In this document: one piece after another, positions 24,957 to 32,495 of the stretch
Numbering within the stretch: position 1 is the first letter of the stretch
Layout of the letters: every line of letters begins with the position of its first letter
Source of the DNA: Pedosphaera sp.
Lineage (GTDB): Bacteria; Verrucomicrobiota; Verrucomicrobiia; Limisphaerales; Pedosphaeraceae
Direction: 5' to 3'
DNA: 36,814 nt
Assembly (NCBI GenBank): GCA_028293325.1
Contig: JAQGPA010000173.1
Span: forward strand, 1-36,814
Notes under the pieces: model-generated
The model's database searches: none
What the model saw: only the letters and a program-made list of their open reading frames with translations
Told to the model about the DNA's origin: nothing
Program-made: the position numbers and the translations under genes

Positions 24957-27638
24957 ATGGCTTTTTACGTAAAAAAGCGTTTTCATCACTCCATGTGGTG
25001 TTTCGCAGTGGTGGCGTTCTTAAGTGTGGCGGCTCCGCTGCAAGCGTGGGTGCCTTGCTTCCGAGAGTTCGTTGGGGTTAATCAAAGCGGCACCAGCAAT
25101 CCGCTTTTTACAAACGCCATTTCGTTTGAACGGGAAGATTTCTATTGGGGTGCGATTGCGCCTACGAGTAATACGTGGGATACAAGCGTGCTTTCCAGCG
25201 TGGGACAAAAAGTGATGGCCTACCAGGCACAGAATGTGCAGTTTCTGCCTATTCTCGATTACCTGACCGATTGGGCCGCCGATAAGTGCCTTCGGTCATG
25301 GACCAATGGCACTACTGTCTACAGTGTCGTGCCGACTAATAGTGGCAACATGGAATTTTATACATACGTCAACGGTTCTCTAACCTCATCTTCGCTGCTG
25401 ACCAGTTTTTCAAAATTTCCACCGGCAGATGTGAATACTTTTTCCAACTTTACCTATCAGACAGCTTCGTTTCTCAACACGGCACCCTACAATGTGCAGT
25501 ATTTTCAGGTTTGGAATGAAGCATATTGGAATAATGGATTCTGGTATGACAGCATGAATAACTACTTTAAAAAAATTGTCATACCCTCATCCAAAGCCAT
25601 CCGCGCCGCCGGCGGAAAGGTGGTGTATGGCGGGTGGCCGGATGTGTCAACCCCGAACAGCTTGATAAGTCTGCTTGACGCGAATAATGCTTGGGGCAGC
25701 ATCGATGTGCTGGATATGCATTACTACAACCTTGGCGACGTTCAGACGTTGCGCAGCGGCGCGGATGCAAGAGGCTACACGAACATGGCCATTTGGCAGA
25801 CCGAAGTGGGTTTTACTACGGATAACACCTATATCGCCAATAATTTTCCTCGAGCCTTATACTGGAATTTGACCAATAATTGGACGCAGGATAAGTATCG
25901 GGCCTTTTACTTTGCCAATTATTCAGACAATTCCAGCAGCGCCTATGGATATAATAAGTGCCTGTGGTCGGGAAACAGCCTGGGTGGTGCCGGCATCGTT
26001 CTTACCAATCTGGCCTATGTCCTCGGAGGCACCAACCAATTGAGCCAGTATTCCGGGATAACCTCGTCGCCCTCTTTGTTTCCTCAGGTCTGGCCCACAT
26101 TGAGTTCCATGGAAACGTTTGGCTACTCAACGAGCATCGCTGTTATTATTCATCTGAACGCAACGGACACTCCTAATAATCCTACGGTTACGTTAACTTT
26201 TCCAATTGCTCTGACCAATATTACCAGCGCACGCAGGGTGGACTTGAGTGGGGTGGCGACCAATGTCACCAGTCAGTTGATTTCTCAAGGATCTGGAACA
26301 CAGTTGACGGTTTCCACAGCCGACGCCGCGGGGTCTTTAGCGCAGACCTGGAATGGCGCTTCGAGCTGTTTCTATGTGCTGCTTAACGTTAATGGACTGA
26401 ATGTGGCGTTAAATCAGCCGGCTACCGCGAGTTCGATTGAAAATTCAAGTTACCCCGCCGCCTATGCTGTGGACGACAATGGATCGACGCGTTGGTCAAG
26501 CGCCTACAGCGATCCGCAATGGATTTATGTCGATTTGGGGGCGACGTTTGCGATCTCGCGGGTGAAGCTCGCTTGGGACCCCGCTTATGCGAAAAGCTAT
26601 TATATTCAGGTATCCTCCGACGCCTTGAATTGGACTACCATTTACAGCACGACCTCTGGAGATGGCGGGGTTGACGACTTAACCGGTTTATCCGGGGTTG
26701 GCCGCTATGTAAGAATGTATGGAACGCAGCGTGCAACGCCTTATGGCTATTCTTTATATCAATTTGAAGTCTATGGAACTCTGTTTCCTCCAACCGGTCT
26801 GACAGCGACAGCAGGCAATGGGCAAGTATCGCTAAGCTGGGATGCTTCTCCCGGTGCGACCAGTTACAATATAAAGCGTGCCAGTGCCAGCACTGCTCCT
26901 TTTACGTTTCTTACCAATGTGGCCACAGCAAGTTTCATTGATACGACTGGAATGTCTGGGGCGGTTTACTATTATACTGTCTCGGCACTTAGGTTCCAAG
27001 CCGAAGGCAATGACTCCAGCATGGTTGGCGCCGCTTCCACGAGGGATCTCGCGTTGAACCAACCAGCTTATGCTTCTTCCATTGAGTCCGGCTCGTACCC
27101 GGCCGGCAATGCGGTGGATGGCAACCTTTCCACCCGATGGTCATCCCAATATGCGGACCCACAGTGGATCTATGTGGATCTGGGCACGAACTTTGATGTT
27201 AACGGCGTGGTTTTGACTTGGGAGGCTGCCGCTGCAAAATCCTATCAGATTCAGGTCTCTACAAACGGCGCTAACTGGTCAACCGTATATTCCACCACGA
27301 ATGGTGCCGGAGGCACTGAGCGAATCAACTTCCCCTCAATGACAGCCCGCTATGTGCGTTTGTATGGAATCACACGCTTGACCAGCTATGGGTATTCTCT
27401 TTTTGCCTTTCAGGTGTTTGGAATGTCGCTGCCGCTCAAACTGGAGATGACCAAAACTGGGAATGCTCTCTCCTTGAGTTGGCCCGCAGACGGTAATTTC
27501 ACCCTTTGGAGTACGACCGATCTGATGCCTCCGGTCTCCTGGTCTCCAGTGACCAATTTAATCCAGGGCACAAATATTCTGACAGTGACAATCGACCCAT
27601 TAAATCAAAGGCAATTCTTTCAATTAAGGTCTCAATAG
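24957..27638 (+). CDS. clan GH-A (GH39-like) hydrolase with discoidin-FN3-discoidin tail
   Basis: An 893-residue protein from the ATG at 24957. The in-frame ATG at 24921 would only add 12 residues and has no ribosome-binding site. A signal peptide follows (HSMWCFAVVAFLSVAAPLQA). The catalytic part (about 30-475) has candidates E188 (VWNEAYW) and E283 (IWQTEVGF). It is followed by discoidin 1 (about 480-608), an FN3 domain (612-695, PPTGLTATAGNGQVSLSWD), discoidin 2 (697-823) and a short C-terminal domain ending QFFQLRSQ, like the C-termini of the giant proteins in this window. It is the closest paralogue of 21308, with stretches of near-identical DNA, but its accessory modules differ: FN3 inserted and no DUF1349-like domain. 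It carries its own upstream palindromic box. Substrate unknown; it probably targets a related polymer. Confidence 0.88.
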   Translation: MAFYVKKRFHHSMWCFAVVAFLSVAAPLQAWVPCFREFVGVNQSGTSNPLFTNAISFEREDFYWGAIAPTSNTWDTSVLSSVGQKVMAYQAQNVQFLPILDYLTDWAADKCLRSWTNGTTVYSVVPTNSGNMEFYTYVNGSLTSSSLLTSFSKFPPADVNTFSNFTYQTASFLNTAPYNVQYFQVWNEAYWNNGFWYDSMNNYFKKIVIPSSKAIRAAGGKVVYGGWPDVSTPNSLISLLDANNAWGSIDVLDMHYYNLGDVQTLRSGADARGYTNMAIWQTEVGFTTDNTYIANNFPRALYWNLTNNWTQDKYRAFYFANYSDNSSSAYGYNKCLWSGNSLGGAGIVLTNLAYVLGGTNQLSQYSGITSSPSLFPQVWPTLSSMETFGYSTSIAVIIHLNATDTPNNPTVTLTFPIALTNITSARRVDLSGVATNVTSQLISQGSGTQLTVSTADAAGSLAQTWNGASSCFYVLLNVNGLNVALNQPATASSIENSSYPAAYAVDDNGSTRWSSAYSDPQWIYVDLGATFAISRVKLAWDPAYAKSYYIQVSSDALNWTTIYSTTSGDGGVDDLTGLSGVGRYVRMYGTQRATPYGYSLYQFEVYGTLFPPTGLTATAGNGQVSLSWDASPGATSYNIKRASASTAPFTFLTNVATASFIDTTGMSGAVYYYTVSALRFQAEGNDSSMVGAASTRDLALNQPAYASSIESGSYPAGNAVDGNLSTRWSSQYADPQWIYVDLGTNFDVNGVVLTWEAAAAKSYQIQVSTNGANWSTVYSTTNGAGGTERINFPSMTARYVRLYGITRLTSYGYSLFAFQVFGMSLPLKLEMTKTGNALSLSWPADGNFTLWSTTDLMPPVSWSPVTNLIQGTNILTVTIDPLNQRQFFQLRSQ
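26462..26540 (+). repeat. DNA patch nearly identical to 23641-23719
   Basis: These 79 bp of discoidin 1 match 23641-23719 in discoidin 3 of the upstream gene with only 2 mismatches by eye. They encode the AVDDNGSTRWSSAYSDPQW part. Such near-identity between different genes indicates recent module exchange or gene conversion. Confidence 0.75.
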
Positions 27639-27704
27639 TCTAAGCTGGACTTTATCCATTTGAGTTGAGCACCAGTTGAAGCAGGTTGAGCCAAAAGGTT
27701 CGGC

Positions 27705-28049
27705 TTGATGTTTCATTTGCCTGTTGATTGGTTGGTTGTTCTTCAAACTTTTGCTCCGTTGTTCTCCGCTGCCGTCCGGCCCTGTGCGCAGCGGCTGCTC
27801 CTGGGAGCGATACTGGCTCCGGGCAAACGCACCATCAGTTCCATTCTGCGGGTGTTGGGCGCGGGCCAGGCGCCTCGCTTCCAGAATTATCACCGGGTGC
27901 TCAACCGGGCCACGTGGTCGGCCCGGCAGGGAGCCCGGCTCCTGTTGGGCCTGCTGGTGGCGAGCTTCGCCCCCACAGGACCCCTGGTCTTTGGGCTGGA
28001 TGAGACGATTGAACGTAAGCGTCCTGCCGAGTGCCTCTATTCAAGCTGA
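27705..28049 (+). pseudogene. truncated DDE transposase (IS701/IS4-like N-terminal part)
   Basis: A 114-residue fragment resembling the N-terminus of DDE superfamily endonuclease transposases: VLQTFAPLFSAAVRPCAQRL, GAILAPGKRTISSILRVLG, then LVFGLDETIERKR, where the aspartate would be the first catalytic residue. Intact members continue for a further 250 or more residues with RGIYRDPVRSS-like sequence. Here the similarity stops at about 28018 and the frame ends at 28049. No matching second half, second inverted repeat or target duplication was found. It is a remnant and cannot be active. Confidence 0.8.
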
Positions 28050-28056
28050 TCATAAA

Positions 28057-28079
28057 CGTCATAGTAGAAGACTATGACG
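28057..28079. repeat. 8-bp perfect inverted repeat just after the transposase remnant
   Basis: CGTCATAG (28057-28064) and CTATGACG (28072-28079) flank a 7-bp centre. No T tract follows, so it is not an obvious terminator. It may be a mobile-element end, an integration scar or a hairpin. Confidence 0.35.
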
Positions 28080-28126
28080 CCTGGGTTACGGTTGAATAGC
28101 GGTGCTTGGGGTGACGCTTACCATAG

Positions 28127-28327
28127 TCGGACATCGTCGTTGGATTGCTCACGCGAATCAATGCCGCACTATTGGTGGGTGCGCTCAGCGGCGCCATTCT
28201 TCACAACCTGCTGGCAGGCCGCGATCCGCAACTTGCCATTCTCTATACGAGCGTGGTTGTGACGCTTTTCCTCATAGGAGGCGGAAAATATTCTCTCGAC
28301 GCAAAACTTTTCCCAACGGCTCGATGA
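28127..28327 (+). pseudogene. C-terminal remnant of a DoxX-like membrane protein
   Basis: The frame reads SDIVVGLLTRINAALLVGAL, then a second hydrophobic stretch (LAILYTSVVVTLFLIGG), and ends GGGKYSLDAKLF. This is the end expected of DoxX-family membrane proteins, whose last helix is typically followed by a GxGKxSLDAxL motif. A TAG at 28124-28126 closes the frame upstream, and the N-terminal half that a roughly 130-residue DoxX protein needs is missing. Translation from the TTG at 28145 is conceivable but unlikely to give a functional protein. It looks cut off by the event that left the transposase fragment. Confidence 0.65.
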
Positions 28328-28337
28328 AAGGAATTAT

Positions 28338-28589
28338 ATGGACGCAGATTACAAATCAATTCCCGTGACAACGTCCAAATTTACCCTCGAACCCGACGCG
28401 AGCGCTTGCCCGATTGGATGCCTGCATGAGTTCATTGGAAAACGGGCTTATGAGCTCTTTGAGGCGCATGGTTGCCAACCCGGACGAGAATTGGATGATT
28501 GGTTATTTAACCTTTTGCATCACACTCAGGTGGATGGTGGTGATCGGCCAAGTTCAAGAATTGGAATTTTGTTACTCCAACAGGCATAA
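28338..28589 (+). CDS. small DUF2934-domain protein, possibly truncated
   Basis: An 83-residue protein with a good ribosome-binding site (AAAGGA five bases before the ATG). HEFIGKRAYELFEAHGCQPG followed by RELDDWL (about 30-57) is the core of DUF2934, a short domain of unknown function common in soil bacteria. In most members DDWL continues as a charged helix (xAExEI). Here it continues FNLLHHTQVDGG, so the tail may be frameshifted or replaced. It starts 10 bp after the DoxX remnant. Confidence 0.6.
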   Translation: MDADYKSIPVTTSKFTLEPDASACPIGCLHEFIGKRAYELFEAHGCQPGRELDDWLFNLLHHTQVDGGDRPSSRIGILLLQQA

Positions 28590-28671
28590 TTTTGAAAAAT
28601 TCGCGCCCGGCGTTATTACAATCGGCAACGTAATGTATTACGTCTGCCTCATCAGATTGTTGTTTGCTGAT

Positions 28672-29304
28672 TTAACAAGGTTCTGACCGGTGCTTGGCGA
28701 CCGCCTCGATCCGGCTGCGAACATGCAGTTTTTTGCAGATTTGTTTAACATAACTGCGCACGGTTTCGCCGCCGATCTCTAATTTTAACCCAATTTCTTT
28801 GTAGATAAAACCCTTCGCCAGCAGATCAAGCACCTGCCGTTCACGGGGCGATAAGTTCTCGGTTTCCTTTGGTGATGGCCCCAGTTTGTGAAAATGCTCC
28901 ACCACTTTGAATGCGATCGGACCGGACATTGGTGCGCCACCCGAGTAAATATCCCGGATGGCCTCCAGCAATTCTTGCGGCGGACTGGATTTGATCAAGT
29001 AACCATTGGCACCCGCTTTCAATGCCTGAAAAATTAGTTCGCTGTCTTCGTAAACCGTCACCATGATTATATGCACGCTCGGCGCGAATTTCTTGATGAT
29101 CAACAAACACTCGATGCCCGACATCGCGGGCAGCTTGATGTCCATGAGAATAACGTCCGGCATCTTTTTGGCGATTTGCGGCAATGCCTCCTCGGCGGAG
29201 GCGTAGGCTCCCGTGCATTTCATGTCCGGCGCGGTTCCCAGAATCTTAACGAGTTGTTCTCGTAATCCTTGGTCATCTTCAACCACAATGACTGATCTTT
29301 TCAT
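28672..29304 (-). CDS. NarL/LuxR-family response regulator (second system)
   Basis: A 210-residue response regulator. The receiver domain (about 3-120) has the acidic cluster E9-D10-D11, phospho-acceptor D55 in ILMDIKLP, MVTVYEDS and GYLIKSS. The LuxR-type helix-turn-helix (about 143-205) begins LSPRERQVLDLLAKG, with the recognition region GGETVRSYVKQICKKLHV. It is a clear paralogue of 5118-5768 (shared YSGGAPM and VVxHFH in the linker). It lies 75 bp downstream of the kinase at 29380-31074 on the same strand, so the two form a two-gene unit and presumably a cognate pair. Targets are unknown; cross-talk with the first system is possible because the DNA-binding helices are similar. Confidence 0.94.
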   Translation of the reverse strand: MKRSVIVVEDDQGLREQLVKILGTAPDMKCTGAYASAEEALPQIAKKMPDVILMDIKLPAMSGIECLLIIKKFAPSVHIIMVTVYEDSELIFQALKAGANGYLIKSSPPQELLEAIRDIYSGGAPMSGPIAFKVVEHFHKLGPSPKETENLSPRERQVLDLLAKGFIYKEIGLKLEIGGETVRSYVKQICKKLHVRSRIEAVAKHRSEPC

Positions 29305-29379
29305 AGTTTGTTAATATAATGCTTGGTCATAATCTCGCCGGCAACGCCCGCAAAACAGTGATAATCTGTCGTCAGCAAT

Positions 29380-31074
29380 TCAAGCGGGTTCAATTTTGAG
29401 TTGCATCTCAATCGTGGTTCCTTGCCCAGGTCGGCTCTCAATCCGGCAGGTTCCTCCGATGTCTTTCAAGCGTTGTTTAAGGTTTTTTAATCCACTGCCG
29501 GCAACGATGTTGGCAGGCTGAAAGCCGCAACCATCATCTTCAATGGAAATGGTCAATATAAGGTTTGTGAACACCAGCTTGACGATAATTGTAGAGGCCC
29601 CGGCATGCTTTTTGATGTTATTGATCGCCTCCTTCACCGCCATGCAGATATTGTGCCGTGTCTGGCTGGCAACGACGATTTCGCGCGGTAAATCTTGAAT
29701 GTAAAAACGACAACTGCAAGGCGTTCGTTCACATGACTTTTTGACCATTTGGAAGAGGTAGGTGCCCAGTTCGTTAAGATTGTCATTTTCGGGATTAACC
29801 ACCCAAACCGTCTCATAAAGTGCCGTCACCAAGTCGCGTGACATCTTGGAAATCTGGTCAAAATTCTCGCAGGCTACTTCAAGATTAATTGGATTGGCAC
29901 GAGCCATGCCGCTGACCAGCGATATTTGAGTCACCCGCGCCCCCAGATCATCATGAATGTCCCGGGCGATTCGCATACGTTCTTGCTCCAGCATGTGTTG
30001 TTTTTCGAGATGCAACATTTCCGCACGGATCTTATGCAAAATAATGTAACGTCCGATGATCGTGGCCAGAACGACTATGATCGTGAAAACCCCTCCCCAA
30101 AACCAGTAGGTTTTCCAAAAGGGCAACGGCACCCGAACGGCTATAGAGATCTCATCGCCCGTCGGAACGCCCATGATGTCCAACGCTCTGACATGGAATG
30201 TAAAATTCCCTGGTGGTAGATTTTTGTAAATGGCGACCCGCGGGTCACCTATTCCTATGCTGAACATCTCATCCCACTCAATCACCAGTTGGTCGCCGGG
30301 AGTCACCCGGGGTGCGGAATCAATGGTATTACGCCATTCCGCGTGACTATTCAGGCTGTCGTCCAAGATGGCAAAAGCTTCCGTCGCCGACTCATGTCCG
30401 AGTTTAACAATTTTTGCCATGCTCGGACGGGTCCCATCACGGGTCCAGTCAGGTGGCGTTTGATCGTTGGTTTTATCGTGCAACGGACGATTAAAAGGAG
30501 ACTGAAGCAGCACCCTCGACGACGATCTGTCGGAGGTCTTTAATACGGTCAGGTTGGCCACGGCATAAATGCCCAACGTCGCCGGTGGCCCGGCGGAAGA
30601 AATGATGACCGAGAGCTTGGACACCTGCGGTGGCACTACGAGGGTTTCCAAGCGATGCGTCAGCACGGAACCATTCAGCGTGCCGTCCCAACCGGCGCTG
30701 TTCCCGTTTACGGTGAACAACTTTTCGCTTAGGAGGTCTCTCTCATCGTTATAAAAACGAACCGCTAAATGCATCTCCCCGATGCCTTCCCCACTGCCGC
30801 CTTCTTTCCAACTTTTATCGTGTCCTTCCAATTTGCATTGTATCCGGATGGGCGACCGGGTGAAATTCGAGTTTACCCCAAAGTAAAAAAAAATATTTTC
30901 AGGAAATGGTCCCAGGCTCACCCTTTCATCCCGCGTCAAGCGCAGATATTTTCCATTGACTCTGATGGACTGCATCTCAAACACATTGGTTGCCGGAGTG
31001 GCTGGCAAAGCCTCCGTAGTGAACGTGCAACTGGCCCAAAGTGCCCAACCGAAGATTTTGGTCCATTTAATCAT
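29380..31074 (-). CDS. sensor histidine kinase with Y_Y_Y-like ectodomain, HisKA_3 and HATPase_c, no Reg_prop propeller
   Basis: A 564-residue kinase with a signal-like N-terminus (about 5-25). The ectodomain (about 31-318) begins and ends like a Y_Y_Y domain: IFFYFGVNSNF...CKLEGHDKSW at 61-89, and LPPGNFTFHVRALD at 286-299 followed by PFWKTYWFW. Between them lie about 180 residues that look like an inserted beta-sandwich (AGWDGTLNG, LSVIISSAGPPATLGIYAV). One membrane helix spans about 322-346. The kinase follows: phospho-acceptor H374 in RDIHDDLG, VNPENDNLNEL, an N-box in MAVKEAINNIKKHA, DDGCGFQ and GSGLKNLKQRL. It is the same kinase class as the one at 932-4999 but lacks both propeller types. 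It probably pairs with the regulator at 28672. A perfect inverted repeat lies 6 bp before its start codon. Confidence 0.92.
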   Translation of the reverse strand: MIKWTKIFGWALWASCTFTTEALPATPATNVFEMQSIRVNGKYLRLTRDERVSLGPFPENIFFYFGVNSNFTRSPIRIQCKLEGHDKSWKEGGSGEGIGEMHLAVRFYNDERDLLSEKLFTVNGNSAGWDGTLNGSVLTHRLETLVVPPQVSKLSVIISSAGPPATLGIYAVANLTVLKTSDRSSSRVLLQSPFNRPLHDKTNDQTPPDWTRDGTRPSMAKIVKLGHESATEAFAILDDSLNSHAEWRNTIDSAPRVTPGDQLVIEWDEMFSIGIGDPRVAIYKNLPPGNFTFHVRALDIMGVPTGDEISIAVRVPLPFWKTYWFWGGVFTIIVVLATIIGRYIILHKIRAEMLHLEKQHMLEQERMRIARDIHDDLGARVTQISLVSGMARANPINLEVACENFDQISKMSRDLVTALYETVWVVNPENDNLNELGTYLFQMVKKSCERTPCSCRFYIQDLPREIVVASQTRHNICMAVKEAINNIKKHAGASTIIVKLVFTNLILTISIEDDGCGFQPANIVAGSGLKNLKQRLKDIGGTCRIESRPGQGTTIEMQLKIEPA

Positions 31075-31080
31075 AGGGCT

Positions 31081-31098
31081 GCGTGAATTGATTCACGC
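31081..31098. promoter_or_regulatory. 8-bp perfect inverted repeat next to the kinase start
   Basis: GCGTGAAT-TG-ATTCACGC is perfectly palindromic apart from the two central bases. It sits 6 bp upstream of the minus-strand kinase ATG (31074), where a ribosome-binding site would be expected. It could be an operator or a leader hairpin that hides the ribosome-binding site. It is unrelated in sequence to the CCRTAC boxes. Confidence 0.5.
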
Positions 31099-31448
31099 TG
31101 CTGGTCAAAATATCAGTCATGAAGTAAAGACAAACTATCAGAAGAGGTGAACCCAAGCGAACTTTTTTGAATATATTAATTAATCCTTGCCCAATGCCTG
31201 ACATTAGTAACGTTTATAATATTTTAGCTGTTTTTTAATCTATTGGAAGACGGACGTATGGTCGCAAAACTGCCCACTTTTGCCTAATCAACACTTACCC
31301 CCGAAAGCGGTATCACCGCTATAGTTTATTGAGTGGAGTTAATGTGTAATGCAAAATGATGCCAACAAACATTAATCCAACAAACGCAATTGGGCGTAAT
31401 GTGCCTGTTCAATTTTATCAGCAAGTTCAGTGTCAGATATATTAAATT
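31099..31448. other. divergent intergenic region between the kinase and pseudopilin 2
   Basis: No gene is seen. The region is AT-rich and contains TATAAT at 31215-31220. ACGTATGGTC at 31254-31263 resembles the right half of the palindromic box but has no matching left arm. A second perfect inverted repeat, AGCGGT-ATC-ACCGCT, lies at 31306-31320. Promoters for both flanking genes must lie here, but I cannot place either one securely. Confidence 0.4.
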
Positions 31449-32360
31449 ATGAGTAAAAAGGATGTGGAACCAAATGTGTGTTGCGAAAAATGGTTGGTTG
31501 CGCTCTCACCTAACAGGAACAGTGGTTCCGGTTTTACTTTGATCGAACTGCTGGTGGTCATTGCAATTATCGCAATTTTGGCCGCTTTGCTCCTGCCTGC
31601 CCTGGCGCAAGCCAAGATCCGGGGCCAAGGCATCTCGTGTCTTAACAACATGAAACAGTTGCAACTAGCTGCCATCATTTATTCTGGCGACAATAATGAC
31701 TTGGAGCCGATGAACACTGGAACCCCAAACAACGGCGCTCCCATTGGCGTAGCTCCTGGCGATCCCAACTGGGTGGCTGGCGCGATGGCTGGCGGAGCTC
31801 CAATTCCCAATGGCGCATATCCTGCCGGAGCCGAAACGAACATCTTCTTATTGGGCGTGTCAGGCGATACTGACCCCAATGGAAGCGGAATGAAGCTGGT
31901 TGGTTCGATTGGAAGTATTACCAAAGCAGCGGGAGTGTATCATTGCCCTGCGGACAAAAGTGTTGACCCAACTTCCAAGGAGTCGCGTGTGCGGTCGGTT
32001 TCAGCGAATGGCTTTGTGGGAACTAATCCGAATGACAATAACATTCCCGTCGCATATCCAAATTATAAGGAATTTAAGAAAACTACCGATTTTGGCGGTT
32101 CATTAAGCGGTTCAGATGCCATAGTCTTTTTGGATGAAAATACACTAACCATCAATGATGGCTTCTTGTATGGCAATCCAGATACCACCAAGGTTGCCGG
32201 TGATAAGCCGGCCATTAATCACGGCAACTCCAGTTCAATTTCATTTGCTGACGGTCATGCCCAACTCCACAAATGGAAAAATACGTTTTTAGGGAAGGGT
32301 GGATTTAGCAATACAGATAACCAATGGTTTTCAACCCATCTTACCTATTTGACTCAGTGA
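31449..32360 (+). CDS. type II secretion-like pseudopilin (second copy, FADGH type)
   Basis: A 303-residue protein with a longer leader than its relative at 10007. The leader ends SGSG before FTLIELLVV; cleavage is expected after G28, with E33 at +5. A hydrophobic helix (to about residue 50) and [13 protein letters not shown] follow. The globular part contains YHCPADKS and the C-terminal [11 protein letters not shown] signature (D268). No good Shine-Dalgarno sequence is seen. It lies 135 bp upstream of the second giant LamG/Ig protein on the same strand, with no convincing terminator between, so the two may be co-transcribed. Family function: pseudopilus-like assembly after prepilin-peptidase processing; the precise role is unknown. 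Confidence 0.9.
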   Translation: MSKKDVEPNVCCEKWLVALSPNRNSGSGFTLIELLVVIAIIAILAALLLPALAQAKIRGQGISCLNNMKQLQLAAIIYSGDNNDLEPMNTGTPNNGAPIGVAPGDPNWVAGAMAGGAPIPNGAYPAGAETNIFLLGVSGDTDPNGSGMKLVGSIGSITKAAGVYHCPADKSVDPTSKESRVRSVSANGFVGTNPNDNNIPVAYPNYKEFKKTTDFGGSLSGSDAIVFLDENTLTINDGFLYGNPDTTKVAGDKPAINHGNSSSISFADGHAQLHKWKNTFLGKGGFSNTDNQWFSTHLTYLTQ

Positions 32361-32495
32361 TAACTTGGAGATGATGCTGCCCCCGTTTTTGGGGATACCT
32401 ATATAAAAACACCGCAAAATTTGTCTGTCTCTTAAATTGTTAAGTATCCAATGACCAGAATTACTAAACCCAAAATACTAATCCCCAAAATCGTT

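Noticed and set aside
28414..28686. 90-codon frame overlapping the DUF2934 gene
   Set aside because: The other frame has a good ribosome-binding site and a recognisable DUF2934 core; this one has neither.
32361..32410. Terminator between pseudopilin 2 and the second giant protein
   Set aside because: Only a 4-bp C/G stem around GTTTTT is present, with no T tract after it, so it is too weak to call.
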